Origin: Caproicibacter sp047833665
GTDB taxonomy: Bacteria > Bacillota > Clostridia > Oscillospirales > Acutalibacteraceae
Length of the DNA stretch: 64,000 bases
Assembly (NCBI GenBank): GCA_047833665.1
Contig: CP181261.1
Location: 2,480,001 to 2,544,000 of the forward strand
Direction: 5' to 3'
How positions within the stretch are numbered: the stretch's first letter is position 1; each line of letters starts with the position of its first letter. The translations under genes were made by a program, and so were the position numbers. Positions 18,719-28,245 of this stretch are shown here, one piece after another. The notes below the pieces were generated by a model. It did no database searches and was not told where the DNA came from. It saw only the letters and a program-made list of their open reading frames with translations.

Positions 18719-20725
18719 TTATCCGACAAACAGCCTTCCAACTTGGTGCACGACAAAGGCCACAATCCATGCAATTCCACACTGGTAGAGGACAACCCCC
18801 ACAGCACTTTTTACGCTGCCCATTTCATGCCGAACAGCGGTGACAGCTGCCACGCATGGCGTGTATAGGAGAGTGAACATAAGAAATGTAAATGCCGTCA
18901 GCGGAGTAAACAATCCGGATAACGCCTGCGGCAGGCCGGAAACATCTGTCCCTGTTAAAACTGCCAGCGTGCTGACCACCGCTTCTTTTGCAGTAAAACC
19001 CGTAATCAGCGCAGTGGAGGCTCTCCAATCCCCAAATCCAAGCGGGGCAAAAATCGGAGCAATCCAGCGGCCAATTACGGCAAGCATACTGTCAGAGCTG
19101 GAGGAAACCGGATTCAATTTCAAATCGAATGTCTGCAAAAACCAGACAATAATGGTTGCAACAAAAATTACGGTAAATGCGCGGACGAGAAAATCACGCG
19201 CTTTGTCCCAAAGGAGCAGCAATACACTTTTGGGACTGGGCATGCGGTAATTGGGCAGTTCCATAACAAAGGGTACCGGATTTCCATGGAACACTGTTCC
19301 ACGCATCAGCAGGCCGCTTCCAATTCCCATCAACATTCCCAACACATAGAGCAGAATCATCACAAACGCCGCATGCTCGGGAAAGAAGGCTGCGGTAAAA
19401 ACCGCATAAATTGGCAGCTTTGCGCTGCAGCTCATAAACGGCGTTAAAAGAATAGTCATTTTTCGGTCTCGCTCACTGGCAAGAGTTCGTGTTGCGAGAA
19501 TTGCCGGAACGGAACAGCCAAATCCAATCAACATCGGGACAAAACTCCGTCCGGAAAGGCCTATTCTGCGCAGAAGTTTGTCCATCACAAACGCAACCCG
19601 TGCCATATATCCGCTGTCTTCCAGAATAGAGAGAAAGAAAAACAGAACCACAATCGTCGGCAAGAACTGCAGGACACTGCCTACCCCCGCAAATATACCA
19701 TCCACTATCAGCGATTTGACAATCGGGTTGATTCCAAAGGCCGTCAATCCGGTTGCCACAGCATCTGCAATAAACGTAATCCCTTCAGAAAGCAAATCAC
19801 TTAATGCACTGCCGATAACACCAAACGTCAGCCAAAAAATCAGCATCATAATCATAAGGAAAATTGGAATAGCCAGATATTTGCCGGTTAACACGTTGTC
19901 GATCGCAACGCTTCTGCGGTGTGCTTTAGACTGTCCTGTTCTCACCACAGTGGAGGAACACAGGGCTTCAATAAAGGAATAGCGCATATCGGCAAGCGCT
20001 GCTTCCCTATCCGTTCCCAGTTCCCGTTCCATTTCCTTCACATTGTGCATTATCATATCTTTTTCGTTTTCACTCAGACGGAGCGCTTTCATCATGGGTT
20101 CGTCTCCTTCCACCAGTTTGGTGGCAGCAAACCGAGGGGGAACGTGAATGCGCTGCGCGTGATCTTCCACTAAATGCGCAATCGAGTGGATGGTACGATG
20201 TACCGCGCCCGAACAAAAATCCTGACGCTTTGGCAGACGTTTGGCCTTTGCAGTTTCAATCACCGTATCAATCAGTTCGTCGATTCCCTCATTTTTACTG
20301 GCGGAGATAGGTACAACCGGAACACCAATCTGCCGCTGCAATTCCTTTATTTTAATGGTTCCGCCGTTCGCCCGCACTTCGTCCATCATATTCAGTGCGA
20401 TCACCATTGGAATATCCAGTTCGATGAGCTGCATACTCAAATAGAGATTTCGCTCAATATTGGTCGCATCCACAATATTGATAATGGCATCAGGATGGCC
20501 GTTAAGCAAAAAATCGCGCGTCACGATTTCTTCACTGGAATAGGGAGAAAGAGAATAAATGCCCGGCAGATCGACGACTGTAACATCCTTGTGTCCGCGG
20601 ACCTGACCGTCCTTTCTCGCCACAGTAACTCCGGGAAAATTTCCCACATGCTGATTGGAGCCGGTGAGTTGGTTAAATAGTGTTGTTTTGCCGCAGTTTT
20701 GGTTGCCTGCAAGTCCTAGGATCAT
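18719..20725 (-). CDS. feoB: Ferrous iron transporter FeoB
   Basis: 668-residue membrane GTPase. The cytosolic G domain carries G1 GNQNCGKTT, G3 DLPGIYSL and G4 NMMD; a helical spacer follows (residues ~165-275). The membrane part has the two mirrored Gate regions with conserved Cys (GFGCSVPAI and FMSCSAKLPIY). Starts ATGATCCTAGG 4 nt after the feoA stop. Imports Fe2+ under anaerobic or low-iron conditions. Confidence 0.95.
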   Translation of the reverse strand: MILGLAGNQNCGKTTLFNQLTGSNQHVGNFPGVTVARKDGQVRGHKDVTVVDLPGIYSLSPYSSEEIVTRDFLLNGHPDAIINIVDATNIERNLYLSMQLIELDIPMVIALNMMDEVRANGGTIKIKELQRQIGVPVVPISASKNEGIDELIDTVIETAKAKRLPKRQDFCSGAVHRTIHSIAHLVEDHAQRIHVPPRFAATKLVEGDEPMMKALRLSENEKDMIMHNVKEMERELGTDREAALADMRYSFIEALCSSTVVRTGQSKAHRRSVAIDNVLTGKYLAIPIFLMIMMLIFWLTFGVIGSALSDLLSEGITFIADAVATGLTAFGINPIVKSLIVDGIFAGVGSVLQFLPTIVVLFFFLSILEDSGYMARVAFVMDKLLRRIGLSGRSFVPMLIGFGCSVPAILATRTLASERDRKMTILLTPFMSCSAKLPIYAVFTAAFFPEHAAFVMILLYVLGMLMGIGSGLLMRGTVFHGNPVPFVMELPNYRMPSPKSVLLLLWDKARDFLVRAFTVIFVATIIVWFLQTFDLKLNPVSSSSDSMLAVIGRWIAPIFAPLGFGDWRASTALITGFTAKEAVVSTLAVLTGTDVSGLPQALSGLFTPLTAFTFLMFTLLYTPCVAAVTAVRHEMGSVKSAVGVVLYQCGIAWIVAFVVHQVGRLFVG

Positions 20726-20729
20726 CAGG

Positions 20730-20954
20730 TCACGCCTCCTCGATTACAATATTTTTCGCGTCGTCCAGTCGCAGGGTCAGTTCATAACCACGCAGATGAA
20801 TTTCAATCGGATCGCCCATCGGCGCCATTTTCCGCACCATCACCTCCGTGTGCGGAGTCAGCCCCATATCTAGCAGACGGCGGCGCAACGCGCCTTCTCC
20901 TTTGACTTGCAGTATTTTGGACTTTTTCCCGACTTCCAATTGATCAAGTGTCAT
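20730..20954 (-). CDS. feoA: FeoA family ferrous iron transport protein
   Basis: 74-residue SH3-like protein; LRRRLLDMGLTPHTEV and GDPIEIHLRGYELTLR are typical FeoA segments. Thought to bind FeoB's cytosolic domain. ATG 20954 has AAGGAG 7 nt upstream; the frame extending to 20981 is not needed. First gene of feoA-feoB-Cys-rich operon. Confidence 0.92.
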   Translation of the reverse strand: MTLDQLEVGKKSKILQVKGEGALRRRLLDMGLTPHTEVMVRKMAPMGDPIEIHLRGYELTLRLDDAKNIVIEEA

Positions 20955-21027
20955 ATGCTGTCTCCTTTTCAGCCGAATCATGCCTTATCCGACGTGCATG
21001 AGTTATGAGTTAGTCTATGCGAACATT

Positions 21028-21056
21028 AGTTTATGCCTGCGGACGCCTTTTGTCAA
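21028..21056 (-). promoter_or_regulatory. Promoter of the feo operon
   Basis: Minus-strand TTGACA (21056-21051), 17-bp spacer, TAAACT (21033-21028). Downstream of the -10 there are repeated ACTAA words (…actaatgttcgcatagactaac) that could form a metal-regulator operator, but I see no clean Fur or DtxR palindrome. The rest of 21057-21375 shows no gene. Confidence 0.6.
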
Positions 21057-21375
21057 TACCTATTTCTTATGAATGAGTAAATCAGGATATGCCAAAGCGG
21101 ATGAATCTGCAATTCTTAATACTTATCAGCATAAAAAACGGGATACCGTCTCCCAAAGAATTATAGAGATGAGCAATAAATCCCACATGGAAAACGCATG
21201 ATGTATGGATAAGGTCAACAGCAACGTGTTTGCATCTAGAGTTACAATAATAAGTATATGAAAAGAATGATTTTGAGATTAGAATTCGATATCATAAGTT
21301 TACTGACATCGAAGGCAGTGAAAAGTAGAATGATGTTGCTTACTGTGTGAAATCATTTAGGAAAGGATAAGAAAA

Positions 21376-21828
21376 ATGGACTGGAGCATAAAGCGCTTTC
21401 ATGAATTGACAACGGACGAACTTTATGAAATTCTTCGCCTGCGCTGCGAAGTGTTCGTAGTGGAACAAAAATGTCCATACTCTGATGTAGACGGAAAAGA
21501 CAAATTCGCCTTTCATCTATTCACGAGGGATTCAGCAGGTAAAATCTGCGCCTGCTTGCGCATTTTAGACCGCGGACAGGTGTTTAAAGAACGGTCAATT
21601 GGTCGTCTGCTGGTTCGCAAAGATTGCCGGGGGCGTGGTCTTGCGCGCGAAATGTTAAACCGAGCCATCCAATTTATTCAAAGTTCTGCGCGTGAGAATA
21701 TTAGAATTGAGGCGCAGGCTTATCTTCAGGATTTTTATTCTCATGCCGGATTTATTCCATGCTCTCCCATTTATTTGGAAGACGGCATTGAGCATGTGGA
21801 AATGCTGTATATTGCCAAAAATCAATAA
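21376..21828 (+). CDS. GNAT N-acetyltransferase, ElaA-like
   Basis: 150 residues. Opens WSIKRFHELTTDELYEILRLRCEVFVVEQ, the ElaA-type beginning (shortened here: RCEVFVVEQ), and has the acetyl-CoA pyrophosphate loop at CRGRGLAREML. A typical single-domain cytosolic acetyltransferase of unknown acceptor. GAAAGGA upstream of ATG. Monocistronic. Confidence 0.78.
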   Translation: MDWSIKRFHELTTDELYEILRLRCEVFVVEQKCPYSDVDGKDKFAFHLFTRDSAGKICACLRILDRGQVFKERSIGRLLVRKDCRGRGLAREMLNRAIQFIQSSARENIRIEAQAYLQDFYSHAGFIPCSPIYLEDGIEHVEMLYIAKNQ

Positions 21829-22013
21829 TACATTTTGCATAATCGCTCTCTGAAAATTGCAAAAATGCATCATTTTGCCTTTAAACTCTTGACCGGAGTG
21901 TGAAAAAGATTTATTCTGTATGATATCTTAATAATAACTTTCAGCTATCGTAGTTCTATTTTTCGGACAACTATATGCCGGTAAAATCGAAATTTTTAAA
22001 TGAGGTTTTTGAT

Positions 22014-23660
22014 ATGAACGAGACCGTCTATATCATAGGACATAAAAATCCGGATACAGATTCCATTTGTTCCTCCATTGCATATGCCGAGTTAAAAAGA
22101 AGGCTGGGAATACAAGCAGTTCCGGTTCGCATTGGAAAAATTAATAAGGAAACGGAATTTGTTCTAAATCATTTTGGAGTAAAAGAACCGGAATATCTGC
22201 AAACAGTCAAGACACAAGTGTCGGACTTGGATCTCGATGTGATACCGCCTGTGTCAGCGGATATCTCCATTAAAACAGCATGGAATATTATGCGCAAGTA
22301 TAACCGGCAGGTACTGCCTGTTACCGATGATACCGGAAAATTGCTTGGAATTATCTCCCTATCCGATATCACCAACAGTTATATGGCCTCTCAGGAAAAC
22401 AACGTGCTTTCTAAAAGTCACACGCCGCTTCGCAATGTGACGGAAACCTTAAATGCTCGGCTTGTCTGCGGAAACTCAGATGGTATATTCCAGTCCGCCG
22501 GCAAAGTGGTTATTGCTACCATGTCGCCGGACAGTCTGGAACCGTTTGTGGAAAAAAACGATATTGTGCTGGTAGGCAATCGCAAAGACAGTCAGATGAG
22601 CATATTAAAAGCCGGAGCCAGCTGTCTCATCGTCACCTGCGGAGGGCAAGTGGATAAAGACGTATTGGAAGCTGCCCAACGGAACGAATGCATCGTAATG
22701 GAAACCAATCTGGACACATTCACGGCCGCCCGCCTGATAAATCAGAGCATTCCCGTTGGCTACGTGATGACTAAAAATAATCTTGTCTGTTTCAATTTGC
22801 ACGACTTTATCGACTATATCCGAGATAAAATGCTGCAAACCCGTTTTCGCAGCTATCCTATCGTTGACGATGACGGGGCCGTAAAAGGATTTGTGTACCG
22901 CTATCACCTGATTTCTCCGCGTAAGAAGAAAGTTATTCTGTTGGACCACAACGAAATGTCTCAAACAGTGGATGGGATTGATCAGGCAGAAATTCTGGAA
23001 ATTATCGATCATCACCGCATCGGGGACATTCAAACCGGTTCTCCCGTTTACTTTCGGAACGATACGGTTGGCAGCACAGCGACACTGATTGCAAAGATGT
23101 ATACGGAAAACGGAATCCGTCCGATGAAAGAAATTGCCGGTATCCTTTGTGCGGCAATCCTTTCGGATACGCTGAATCTGAAATCGCCCACTACCACATA
23201 TCAGGACCGAGAGATGGTCTCTCAGCTTTCGGAAATCGCCGGTCTTGATGTAAATTCATTTGCAGCGCGTATGTTTCAGGCTGGATCCTCCTTAGAAGGT
23301 ATGAGTCCGAAACAGATTTTGTATAATGACTTTAAAGATTATAATTTAGGCAAATATAAGATAGGGATTGGTCAGATTAATGCCGGAGACAAGGAAAATG
23401 TGAAAAAGTTAAAGACCAGTCTTCTTGAGCATATGCAGGCAGTGCAGAAACAAAGCGGGTACAGCCTTTTACTCTTAATGATGACGGATATTGTGCGAGA
23501 AGGTTCGTATTTATTGTTTTCCGGTAATATGGAGGATTTAATACGAAATGCTTTTCATGTGGAACCTCAAGATAATGAAGTCTATTTGGATGGGATGGTG
23601 TCACGAAAAAAGCAAGTGCTGCCGCTCTTAACCAACGCAATTCATAACATTTCGGGATAA
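22014..23660 (+). CDS. ppaC: Manganese-dependent inorganic pyrophosphatase, family II, with CBS and DRTGG regulatory domains
   Basis: 548 residues. DHH active-site motifs: GHKNPDTDSICSSIAYA at the N-terminus, LLDHNE, IDHHRIGD and ILSDTLNLKSPT; C-terminal DHHA2 domain has the substrate-binding RKK (VSRKKQVLP). Between the first two DHH motifs lie a CBS pair split by a DRTGG domain (residues ~70-300), as in clostridial CBS-PPases whose activity is tuned by adenine nucleotides. The start at 22014 is preferred (GAGG upstream; homology begins there) over 21975. Confidence 0.92.
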   Translation: MNETVYIIGHKNPDTDSICSSIAYAELKRRLGIQAVPVRIGKINKETEFVLNHFGVKEPEYLQTVKTQVSDLDLDVIPPVSADISIKTAWNIMRKYNRQVLPVTDDTGKLLGIISLSDITNSYMASQENNVLSKSHTPLRNVTETLNARLVCGNSDGIFQSAGKVVIATMSPDSLEPFVEKNDIVLVGNRKDSQMSILKAGASCLIVTCGGQVDKDVLEAAQRNECIVMETNLDTFTAARLINQSIPVGYVMTKNNLVCFNLHDFIDYIRDKMLQTRFRSYPIVDDDGAVKGFVYRYHLISPRKKKVILLDHNEMSQTVDGIDQAEILEIIDHHRIGDIQTGSPVYFRNDTVGSTATLIAKMYTENGIRPMKEIAGILCAAILSDTLNLKSPTTTYQDREMVSQLSEIAGLDVNSFAARMFQAGSSLEGMSPKQILYNDFKDYNLGKYKIGIGQINAGDKENVKKLKTSLLEHMQAVQKQSGYSLLLLMMTDIVREGSYLLFSGNMEDLIRNAFHVEPQDNEVYLDGMVSRKKQVLPLLTNAIHNISG

Positions 23661-23698
23661 AAACGCCCTATAAATAAAACGCCCTATAAATAATTTGA

Positions 23699-23743
23699 TG
23701 CAGACAAGGAACTATCCCGCATAGGAATGTTTCCTTGTCTGCA
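23699..23743. terminator. Hairpin downstream of the pyrophosphatase gene
   Basis: Perfect 13-bp arms TGCAGACAAGGAA / TTCCTTGTCTGCA with a 19-nt loop. No T-run follows, so it may not be a classical intrinsic terminator. Just before it, AACGCCCTATAAAT occurs twice in tandem. Confidence 0.5.
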
Positions 23744-23948
23744 CTGCACTTTACCATTCTGCATATGATTTAACAGATCGAAGTTTACAAATCGTCCGCA
23801 TGTTTGTGAAAATTTTAAACCGTTTGATTGCCAGCTTTCGCCATGCAATATTTTAAGAAAAGGTCTTGACATTTCTCGTGTGTAATGGTATTATAATAGG
23901 GCTCCAATGAACAGAGCGTAAATGTTAGGAGCAGAACTTAATAAATAT

Positions 23949-24029
<81 letters not shown>

Positions 24030-24081
24030 GTTTAATACTTCGGCAAGCTCACTTTCAAGTGGGCTTGCTGTAGTATTAAAC
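24030..24081. terminator. Hairpin after tRNA-fMet
   Basis: Long imperfect stem gtttaatact...ggcaagctcac-tttc-aagtgggcttgc...agtattaaac immediately after the tRNA; probable transcription terminator. Confidence 0.55.
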
Positions 24082-24589
24082 GAAGTTGATATATATAGGG
24101 CGACACTTTGGAAGAGTCCCGCCCTTATATATAATCAGGGTGTCATGAATAACCGGGTTTGGCTGTTCCTGTTTATAGCATCTCAGCCATAAACGTATAT
24201 TGCTCTCCTTCCTATGGAAGGCAGGCGTGCTCGTTTAGCAGGTTCCGGCTGCTAAAGTCATGGCACACTATCTACCGAGTAGTATGCGCCCTATACCGGT
24301 TTGTGACATTCAGTTGTAATGTGGACTTTACGTCCACGCTCTTATCTTTTTGCTGTTGTAATAGGCAGCAAAAAAACAAGAGCCTGAACGCAGTTGTAAA
24401 CAGGTTACGTTTCAGACTCTTGACAAGTGTATGTTTACCATGTTACCATGAAGTAACACAGAAAACCAGCCCTGTTAATGGCAATATTAGTCTTCGAAAC
24501 GTAATCCGTGGTTTACGTTTTGATTAGTGCAAAGAATTGGGGTGAATTCTTTGCAGCTAATATTTGCTATTGATGGGGTTATGTTTTTA
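24082..24589. other. Left end of tRNA-fMet island, no convincing gene
   Basis: Holds several inverted repeats (for example tatatatagggcg ... cgcccttatatata near 24090-24130 and aagagcctgaa ... ttcagactctt near 24380-24423). An open frame at 24159-24527 has no ribosome site, is rich in Cys/Arg and looks accidental. No integrase gene is here. Confidence 0.5.
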
Positions 24590-25969
24590 GGCTCTATGTC
24601 AATAGTTGGGGTCACCCAAAATGGAAACACCGAATGGAGCGGCGTTAAGCTGCTCCATTTTTCGTTGAATGATGGAACATATGAAGAATGCGATTGCGGA
24701 AGCGACGAAAATTACGATAACCGTAGGCATTGCGTTTAAGAACCTTAATCTTGTTGTTAACCCCTTCGGTAAAACCGTTGGTGTAAGAGCAATCAAACGA
24801 ATTTAGAATACCTCTTGACCAGCGAATCATGGTATTTGCACAAGCAACAAATCTTGAAAGACCACTGTTTTGTGCGGCCATAATCCAATGAGACAGCGCT
24901 GTCCGTGCAGACACACTGTCAGAAGATTCAAGGACTTTGAAAAACTGTTCTTTCAGAGAGTAGGCTGTCAACAGACGGTTGCTTGTATAAAGCATAATGT
25001 TAACCTGTTGTCTTTGCTCTGGAGTGAGAAATTGGTATCGTTTGTTCAGCAAGATTCGGGAGCGTTTAAAATAAATTCTTCGGGTTTTGCTGAACTTTTT
25101 CTGTTCTTCCTTGCGAACGGCTTCAAAGGCCCAAAATACTTGACGAATGTAATGATATTTGTCAATGACATAATTTGAATTTTTAAAATATGTCTGAGCA
25201 ATATTGGCATATGTACTCCACATATCGCTGATGAAATGCTTCGTTTTAGAACGGTCAAGCCGGCCGAAATATTCTGTCAGTTTGTGGTTGTATCGAGCAG
25301 GAAGAATATCAAGGATTCGGTGACGGACCGGATCAGTCAGAATGCACTGATATTTCTCGCCGCTTGTATTGCCTTTAAACTCATCAATCGACACAACTTC
25401 AGGTAATTGCTGCGGTTTTCCATAGTGGATACAATCGAAAAGCCGGATAATAGTTGAAACAGATAGATTTACTTCACGTGCTACACTGGTGAAAGAACGC
25501 ACGTCAGACAGCTTTGAAATGATATACGCGGCTAAACGATTTGTGATGCGGTGATATCTCGGCAGAAACGAGTTATCTTCAAAGAAACGCTTTCCACACA
25601 AAGAGCAGCGATACCGGCGCTTTCGGAGAATCAAACTAGTGTGTTTACCAAAAGCAGGGATGTCTTTTACTGTTTGACAACGGTAATCATGGACATAGCT
25701 GGTCTGATATCCACAGCAAGGGCAAACATGCGGCTTTCTTGGTAACTCAATAAAAATTTCCGTTTTATCGGGCAATTGCCTCACATTTTTTACGATTACC
25801 CCTTTTAATCCTAGCAATTTTTCGGTAGAATAAGTACAGAGCATATCGATGACCTCCAATATGGGATAGTGGTAATTTCCATTTTAAAGGTTTTTCATCG
25901 AATATGCTCTACTTTTTTGCTCTTTTTTCGCAGGCCTATTCGTCACACCCCAACATTTATTATAGAGCC
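24590..25969 (-). mobile_element. ISL3-family insertion sequence
   Basis: 1380 bp bounded by imperfect terminal inverted repeats GGCTCTATGTCAATAGTTGG and the complement of CCAACATTTATTATAGAGCC. Contains one intact transposase. The 8-bp flanks (tgttttta / attaaaaa) do not match, so no target duplication is visible. Degraded copies of the same IS ends occur at 35112-35293, 38117-38162 and 39108-39230. Confidence 0.88.
24645..25844 (-). CDS. ISL3-family transposase
   Basis: 399 residues. N-terminal zinc ribbon (CPCCGY ... CSLCGKRFFEDNSFLPRYHR), HTH region, then the DDE_Tnp_ISL3 domain with VVSIDEFKG, DMWSTYANIA and the late Glu in NGFTEGVNNKIKVLKR. Start ATG 25844 with GGAGG 8 nt upstream. Appears intact and potentially active. 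Confidence 0.92.
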   Translation of the reverse strand: MLCTYSTEKLLGLKGVIVKNVRQLPDKTEIFIELPRKPHVCPCCGYQTSYVHDYRCQTVKDIPAFGKHTSLILRKRRYRCSLCGKRFFEDNSFLPRYHRITNRLAAYIISKLSDVRSFTSVAREVNLSVSTIIRLFDCIHYGKPQQLPEVVSIDEFKGNTSGEKYQCILTDPVRHRILDILPARYNHKLTEYFGRLDRSKTKHFISDMWSTYANIAQTYFKNSNYVIDKYHYIRQVFWAFEAVRKEEQKKFSKTRRIYFKRSRILLNKRYQFLTPEQRQQVNIMLYTSNRLLTAYSLKEQFFKVLESSDSVSARTALSHWIMAAQNSGLSRFVACANTMIRWSRGILNSFDCSYTNGFTEGVNNKIKVLKRNAYGYRNFRRFRNRILHMFHHSTKNGAA

Positions 25970-26032
25970 ATTAAAAATCAAGTTCTAAATTCATTGTTTT
26001 TTAAGATTTGTACCGAATGAATTTGGTTATTT

Positions 26033-26059
26033 GCAAGTCGGACAAAATGTCCGACTTGC
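26033..26059. promoter_or_regulatory. 27-bp perfect palindrome, copy 1 (parS candidate / terminator)
   Basis: Arms GCAAGTCGGACA and TGTCCGACTTGC around AAA. A run of eight T follows, so it could also terminate transcription. The same palindrome occurs at 26367-26393 and, with 25 of 27 matches, inside parA at 33375-33401. Confidence 0.6.
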
Positions 26060-26065
26060 TTTTTT

Positions 26066-26320
26066 TTATCCCAAAAACACCAAAATTTCATCCTTTCCCT
26101 TCGATAGCAGGCATTTATCAATATCTATTGGATGAGTCAAATGAATTTGATCCATTTTGCTTTTTACGTAGTCTATCCCATCCTGTATGTTTTGGGCAAT
26201 GAAAGTGTACTGTTGATGAAATGGAATGGACACAATGAATTGTTCGCGAAACTTTTTAAAACTAAGCACAATTTTTTGCCTTTGCGGTGACCTACTGTAT
26301 ACGTCGTTCATTAGCTCCAT
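26066..26320 (-). CDS. Small protein of unknown function, intact copy
   Basis: About 84 residues from ATG 26320 (AAGAGAG upstream), or 93 from a GTG at 26347. Charged, no membrane helix or signal peptide; contains a repeated Lys/Phe-rich middle (VLSFKKFREQF) and ends DEILVFLG. I do not recognise it. Its stop lies just before the 27-bp palindrome, which may act as its terminator. A second, deleted copy lies in the adjacent tandem repeat. Confidence 0.45.
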   Translation of the reverse strand: MELMNDVYSRSPQRQKIVLSFKKFREQFIVSIPFHQQYTFIAQNIQDGIDYVKSKMDQIHLTHPIDIDKCLLSKGKDEILVFLG

Positions 26321-26366
26321 ATTTTCTCTCTTGAATTTATCAAGCACATGAATAATGCCCTAATTT

Positions 26367-26393
26367 GCAAGTCGGACAAAATGTCCGACTTGC
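26367..26393. promoter_or_regulatory. 27-bp perfect palindrome, copy 2
   Basis: Identical to 26033-26059 and likewise followed by a T-run. Confidence 0.6.
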
Positions 26394-26398
26394 TTTTT

Positions 26399-26680
26399 TT
26401 TATCCCAAAAACACCAAAATTTCATCCTTTCCCTTCGATAGCAGGCATTTATCAATATCTATTGGATGAGTCAAATGAATTTGATCCATTTTGCTTTTTA
26501 CGTACTATCCCATCCTGTATGTTTTGGGCAATGAAAGTGTACTGTTGATGAAATGGAATGGACACAATGAATTGTTCGGCTAAGCACAATTTTTTGCCTT
26601 TGCGGTGACCTACTGTATACGTCGTTCATTAGATTTTCTCTCTTGAATTTATATGCGCGTACGTGCAATGTAAAGGCAAC
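26399..26680 (-). pseudogene. Broken second copy of the small unknown protein gene
   Basis: Same sequence as the 26066-26320 gene but with frame-breaking deletions; only stretches of the coding sequence remain. Confidence 0.7.
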
Positions 26681-26711
26681 GGAATAATGCCCTAAAATTT
26701 CGGCCGGGGCC

Positions 26712-28161
26712 TGCGGACATTTTATTGGACTATATGGCTAATCCCATTTTGATTCTATATTCTGCTGGACTCAATCCTCCAAGAGATATTTTGATTCTCG
26801 TATCCCGATACCATACCATATAAGCTTCAATTTGCTGCATAAAATCTTCTACTGTGATACCTTGCCAAGAACGGCCGTAGAACATCTCATTCTTCATTCT
26901 TCCAAAAAAACCTTCACAGGCTGAATTGTCCGGTGAACACCCTTTTTGAGACATTGATCTGATCAATCCTGCCTTACGGGTTCGATCTATCCAGCCCGGC
27001 CATCGATAGTGACAGCCTCGATCTGAATGAATAATCGGATGCGCATCTTGAGGAAGTGCACTAATTGCACGATCCAGCATACGGTTTACCAATTGTGCGT
27101 CTGGTTTACAGCTAATGTTCCATGCTGCCGGCATACCATCATAGCAGTCAATAATAGGAGACAAATATACTTTTCCTGCTGGAATTGAGAACTCCGTCAC
27201 ATCAGTCAACCACTTCTGATTTGGCTTGTCAGCTCTGAAATTTCTTCGAATCACATTGGGTACTTCAGGGCTAATTTCTCCTTTGTAAGAGCAGTATTTT
27301 CTCGCTTTTCGGCCTTTCACAACCAAGCCATTTTCACGCATAATTTGACGTATCACCTTTTCGGATAGGGTATAGCCCTCTCGGTTCAATACTATTTTAA
27401 TTCTACGATATCCATATCTTTCCTTATTGTTGTGGAATATGGTCGCAACAGCTTGATAATCATCTTTATGCTTCTTTGCAAAACTGACCCGTTTGTTTTG
27501 ATAGTAATAGCTGCTCTTTGCCAGTTTGAGTTTTTTTATCAATACAGGCAGTGGATACTTCTCTTTTAAGGCATCAACAATTACTGCCTTCTCCCTGTTG
27601 TTCAAGGGACTCTTGTTGACGCCGGGGTCTTTTTTTAGCACATCAATTGTTTTTTTCAGAATGTCAATTTCTAACTGCATATCTTGGATTTTTGCTTTCA
27701 GTTCATCAAGTTCCTCTGAAGATGCAGCTTTTCCTTCCGTCAGTTTCCCTCTGGCTCGCTCATTGGATGCATTCATTAATGCCGCAGCACCTTTCTGGAT
27801 ATATTTGCGCCGCCAGTTATATATACTTGCTGTGCTATATTCCACTTCATTTGATACTAATTGTACATCTTCTCCCAGCTCAAAGCAACGGTGTAAAATC
27901 TCAAGCTTTAATTCTATAGGTGGATGGCGAGGGTGCTCCGGTGTATTATATCCACAAAAGGTGCATCGGTCTTCCGGCAACATTCGTTTTCGATTGATCC
28001 AATTGTATAGCGTTTGCCTGCGTGCCGGATATCCCAAAATCGTTATTGTTTTTGTTACCGATTTCGTTTCTTCATAAACCTCCAGGGCTTTTCGATATTG
28101 TTCCTCTGAATACATCCTCTATCTCCTTCCTGAGTGTATTCAGTCCAACTTTTTGTCCGCA
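26712..28161 (-). mobile_element. IS3-family insertion sequence
   Basis: About 1450 bp with imperfect ends TGCGGACATTTTATTGGACT (left) and TGCGGACAAAAAGTTGGACT (right, complement). Encodes one fused transposase. It truncates a small secreted-protein gene at its right edge. Confidence 0.85.
26730..28115 (-). CDS. IS3-family transposase (single-frame OrfAB)
   Basis: 461 residues. Two N-terminal HTH modules (TLYNWINRKR and SIYNWRRKY), a leucine-zipper-like coiled coil (LDELKAKIQDMQLEIDIL), HTH_21, then the rve domain with the DDE triad in WLTDVTEF, IHSDRGCHY and DNSACEGFFGRMKNE. Unlike classical IS3 elements no -1 frameshift is needed. Appears intact. Confidence 0.93.
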   Translation of the reverse strand: MYSEEQYRKALEVYEETKSVTKTITILGYPARRQTLYNWINRKRMLPEDRCTFCGYNTPEHPRHPPIELKLEILHRCFELGEDVQLVSNEVEYSTASIYNWRRKYIQKGAAALMNASNERARGKLTEGKAASSEELDELKAKIQDMQLEIDILKKTIDVLKKDPGVNKSPLNNREKAVIVDALKEKYPLPVLIKKLKLAKSSYYYQNKRVSFAKKHKDDYQAVATIFHNNKERYGYRRIKIVLNREGYTLSEKVIRQIMRENGLVVKGRKARKYCSYKGEISPEVPNVIRRNFRADKPNQKWLTDVTEFSIPAGKVYLSPIIDCYDGMPAAWNISCKPDAQLVNRMLDRAISALPQDAHPIIHSDRGCHYRWPGWIDRTRKAGLIRSMSQKGCSPDNSACEGFFGRMKNEMFYGRSWQGITVEDFMQQIEAYMVWYRDTRIKISLGGLSPAEYRIKMGLAI

Positions 28162-28169
28162 CCCCCCCA

Positions 28170-28221
28170 TCTAGGAAATCAATAGCACCATGCAAAGCAA
28201 CACGGATAAAAAGCGCTTCAT
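28170..28221 (-). pseudogene. 5' fragment of a secreted-protein gene cut by IS3
   Basis: ATG 28221 with a strong GGAGGT site 5 nt upstream, reading MKRFLSVLLCMVLLIS then a stop at the IS3 edge. This is the start of a signal peptide; the rest of the gene is missing. Confidence 0.5.
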
Positions 28222-28245
28222 TTTTACCTCCGGATACAAAAAAGC

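Larger units (their letters stand above)
26029..26362. repeat. Tandem ~333-bp duplication, copy 1
   Basis: Begins with the 27-bp palindrome and ends near gaataatgcccta. Copy 2 follows at once. Copy 1 keeps an open reading frame on the minus strand. Confidence 0.9.
26363..26696. repeat. Tandem duplication, copy 2, with small deletions
   Basis: Matches copy 1 except for loss of about 2 bases near 26504, about 17 bases near 26578 and about 6 bases near 26632, plus a short insertion near 26655. The copy-2 version of the small protein gene is therefore broken. Confidence 0.85.

Noticed and set aside
24159..24527. 122-aa open frame in the island's left end
   Set aside because: No ribosome site, odd Cys/Arg-rich composition and overlaps several inverted repeats; looks accidental.
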